A stretch of 64,000 bases of DNA from positions 1-64,000 of the forward strand of contig CACZYF010000003.1 in assembly GCA_902785355.1 (NCBI GenBank). The letters are read 5' to 3'. Made by a program: the position numbers and the translations under genes. Every line of letters starts with the position of its first letter. Position 1 is the first letter of the stretch. The DNA comes from an uncultured Ruminococcus sp. Lineage in GTDB: Bacteria > Bacillota > Clostridia > Oscillospirales > Acutalibacteraceae. Shown in pieces: positions 63,001 through 64,000 of the stretch. The notes under the pieces are model-generated. The model was given only the letters and a program-made list of their open reading frames with translations. It did not search any database and was not told the origin of the DNA.

Positions 63001-64000
63001 GATAGCTCGGTAAAAGGCAAGCCCGTCTATATCACCTACGAGAAGGACGCACAGGATACCCGTGATAACGCCGCCGGTACCGGCGCGTATCGTCTGGACG
63101 GCAGATGGTATTATACTCACTCTAATGATACAGTTAAATCGACTGTCGGTATCGAGTACTTTGATAAGGCTCAGAACAAATGGCTACCGGATACTGTATC
63201 GGAATCTACCGGTGACGGTGCATCCGGATCGATAAATAAGAATAACGTTAAATTCAACAGCAATTCTTACAAAGATGATACTCACGTAACGACTTCAAAG
63301 GAAGCTGTCATCAACACCAACACCACCTTGAACTTCACCGCAACCGCCGGTACGGGCTACCTCTTTGACGGCTGGTACATCAAGTACAGTGCAACCTCCT
63401 ACGATAAGATCGAAGGCGCGGCAGAAGCTGCCAGCATCAAGGCGACCGCAAACTATGAGCTGATCGCGCGCTTTGTGCCGATCGTCACCGGCTCGCTGAC
63501 CATCGATCATAAGCTGACTGGTTCCAGCACCGGTGAGGGAACCGTTGATATGCAGGTTCTTGTAAAGGATGGTACTACTACAAAAGCGACTTACAATGGC
63601 TCTCATATTTACATCGACGGAACCTATATCTCCAATACCTATGCTACTTACACCATCGATGTGACCTTAAAGACGACGCCTAAGTATGACGGTACTGTGA
63701 CCGCCTTCGGCTATGACAAGTTCAATACCTCTAAGAGTATTGCCGCTACGACATCTCCTGAGTCCTTGCCCGGTAATGAGGGGGCTCTGACTACATCACA
63801 CTTCACCTTTACTGTAGGTGATTTGTATGCGGGTACTACGCTCTCTACCTCTGAGCTTACGTATTATTCGACGATTGCTGAAACGCCTCATTACTACAAC
63901 TTCACCTATAACTTCACTGACAGAAGCGGCGCATCTAAGAGCTACACCGCCAAGGGTGAGATCTTACTGAAGGAATATAAGCAGTATGTCGGCGACACTG
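59815..64000 (+). CDS. Second giant secreted protein of the same family, partial at the window end
   Basis: Open for 1395 codons with no stop before the window ends. Starts 'MKQNFVRIKTRAKSVSLRTL' after GGGAGGAAACTTT. Signal peptide and residues to about 87 are almost the same as in the divergent protein. Residues of about 90-330 differ and contain 'VYVTGTFNSWSTNTTKM', which resembles a CBM20/CBM48-type glucan-binding module. From about residue 610 on it is again homologous to the first protein ('QTYDYDDFYKIYEE', 'NQPIDLFGN', 'GYLFDGWYIKY', 'LTIDHKLTGSSTGEG'). No catalytic motif was recognised. Confidence 0.88.
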   Translation, partial: MKQNFVRIKTRAKSVSLRTLALVMGLVMLLSAVGVGSTLSAFALTNDGSGNQAASLSAAADLGTGIADTATQLKPTLPAYANASLRGMQDDLVSTGAKADLAATGETGHTVYMCPHNLGWDSYTSFKIFVQDDDKGKDYSASMSKYSKTINGHDVYSLTVYEDDGGWRHFQFWAINSNDGSIAETYKADDGSFWLYGSYVDGKIYNGYYDSAHHWDTPVWDRDDVYVTGTFNSWSTNTTKMTAVGKNDYTATVSLTSSDTFKFYVNGYDQKYWGHGSEGYRISESEWGSDLNNANGGKNIKAPSTDGDYILHFDPSAKKAYAVLVSQPTTSYYLTGYLNGASVNTTDNSRKFTETSSGSGVYTLTWAPESDHEGYQYATIYTGSTAYHPGSHPGANGAAATDTDSDPGDDAKWKVGAVAGQTVTFTWDTRGTNPTLSWTVSGGTVSSDWLYSKDGTTKFTPPTTSEGTFRFVWSTNDDGPGKSGTTAIATKVGTNAYWADITSYVKSNSQFYFALANNDNNGGIRGNKQEQINGEAIAPGSTGTISGGGFVAEMKEKSTVTGTAYFQLIRNVDFTKISAIGVLAEYSDSGKVNYKYYYKTVSSGDDQITTVNVYAKDGAAPINWDNKGAGGASATTGTAYNYAAIATTTITQIDGATPESGVVSSVACGDESSKYQVATVDAGKSITVKTTIASDYRSKYYVVGWCINGVTYKTDGTPGVNEASDTSTENGECTLTYTLPAEPTVDYLEITPIYYLRNTTGTITFYLEGYNTVVEKWGNTPYIYPFYGNLNNVSNSFGVYPGQPMVYAEGKYSTQIPLKDIPIIGASTNTPIKGITINNGYADHVHRNMIYKWTDHDNDQEHKQTYDYDDFYKIYEECLTNAAGESAGHPNSIIFRIIDETDTYNRNTYGSSVSGARVVGTKSSLTTEDLTNINSGNGWEVLRNRYNQPIDLFGNVLQTEPSDPSAVGDNVRIVSTGYNANIAGDYGTAWMVYKKNGSSYSLISDATNGRYAAPPSIFLLRGNASGYSTTITYPEANHSVTGVGTYTDSIKKYEGIYKAAYADSSVKGKPVYITYEKDAQDTRDNAAGTGAYRLDGRWYYTHSNDTVKSTVGIEYFDKAQNKWLPDTVSESTGDGASGSINKNNVKFNSNSYKDDTHVTTSKEAVINTNTTLNFTATAGTGYLFDGWYIKYSATSYDKIEGAAEAASIKATANYELIARFVPIVTGSLTIDHKLTGSSTGEGTVDMQVLVKDGTTTKATYNGSHIYIDGTYISNTYATYTIDVTLKTTPKYDGTVTAFGYDKFNTSKSIAATTSPESLPGNEGALTTSHFTFTVGDLYAGTTLSTSELTYYSTIAETPHYYNFTYNFTDRSGASKSYTAKGEILLKEYKQYVGDT

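Overview
The window comes from a low-to-mid GC Gram-positive anaerobe, most likely a starch-degrading member of the Oscillospiraceae/Ruminococcus group. The evidence is strong Shine-Dalgarno sites, sigma-A promoters, dockerin modules on a pullulanase and on a leucine-rich-repeat protein, a SpoVM-like spore peptide, LCP/LicD/YfhO surface-polymer genes, and a group-II ECF transporter set. The species assignment is inference; there is no rRNA gene in the window.

Layout. 0.1-1 kb: a RelE/Phd toxin-antitoxin pair bracketed by two nearly identical terminator hairpins, next to tRNA-Gln(UUG). 1.1-10.6 kb (minus strand): clpE-like, pgsA, a CvpA-like gene, a DUF5711-like gene, truA, ecfT, ecfA2, ecfA1 and an rRNA-methyltransferase-like gene. 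10.7-14.6 kb (minus): ruvCAB, an FNT channel, a lipoprotein and a small membrane protein. 14.8-16.5 kb: an intracellular GH13 enzyme fused to a DUF1653 domain. 16.5-26 kb: a surface-polymer neighbourhood (GtrA, LCP, YfhO, GT2, LicD) that also holds an HD nucleotidase, an M20 dipeptidase and a DUF975 protein. 26-27.5 kb: folT behind a tetrahydrofolate riboswitch, then thrH. 27.7-33.9 kb: two secreted type I pullulanases, one with a dockerin and one membrane-anchored. 34-38.7 kb: a LysM protein, a spoVM-like gene and its partner, an RluA-family gene, pgeF, a Cys-rich small protein and a GT-C-like membrane protein. 38.8-42.3 kb: an HTH pair, a zinc-finger exonuclease and typA. 42.6-46.5 kb: acn-icd-rex, the oxidative branch from citrate to 2-oxoglutarate with the redox repressor.

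46.5-64 kb is the accessory part. A minus-strand operon encodes a PqqD-like protein, a signal-peptidase-like protein, an HPr-kinase-like protein without a P-loop, an ABC exporter and a lipoprotein. Just upstream lie a BspA-type LRR-dockerin protein, a 52-residue peptide with a YxxPxF motif like RiPP leaders, and a 2416-residue secreted protein. A second giant protein of the same family is transcribed divergently and runs off the window end; no stop codon is seen in 1395 codons. The two giant genes share an inverted repeat of about 280 bp covering the Shine-Dalgarno site, signal peptide and mature N-terminus, around a 544-bp gap.

The strongest candidates for something new are the PqqD/peptidase/pseudokinase/ABC system with its possible precursor peptide, and the mosaic giant-protein pair. 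No IS element, prophage or CRISPR array was seen.
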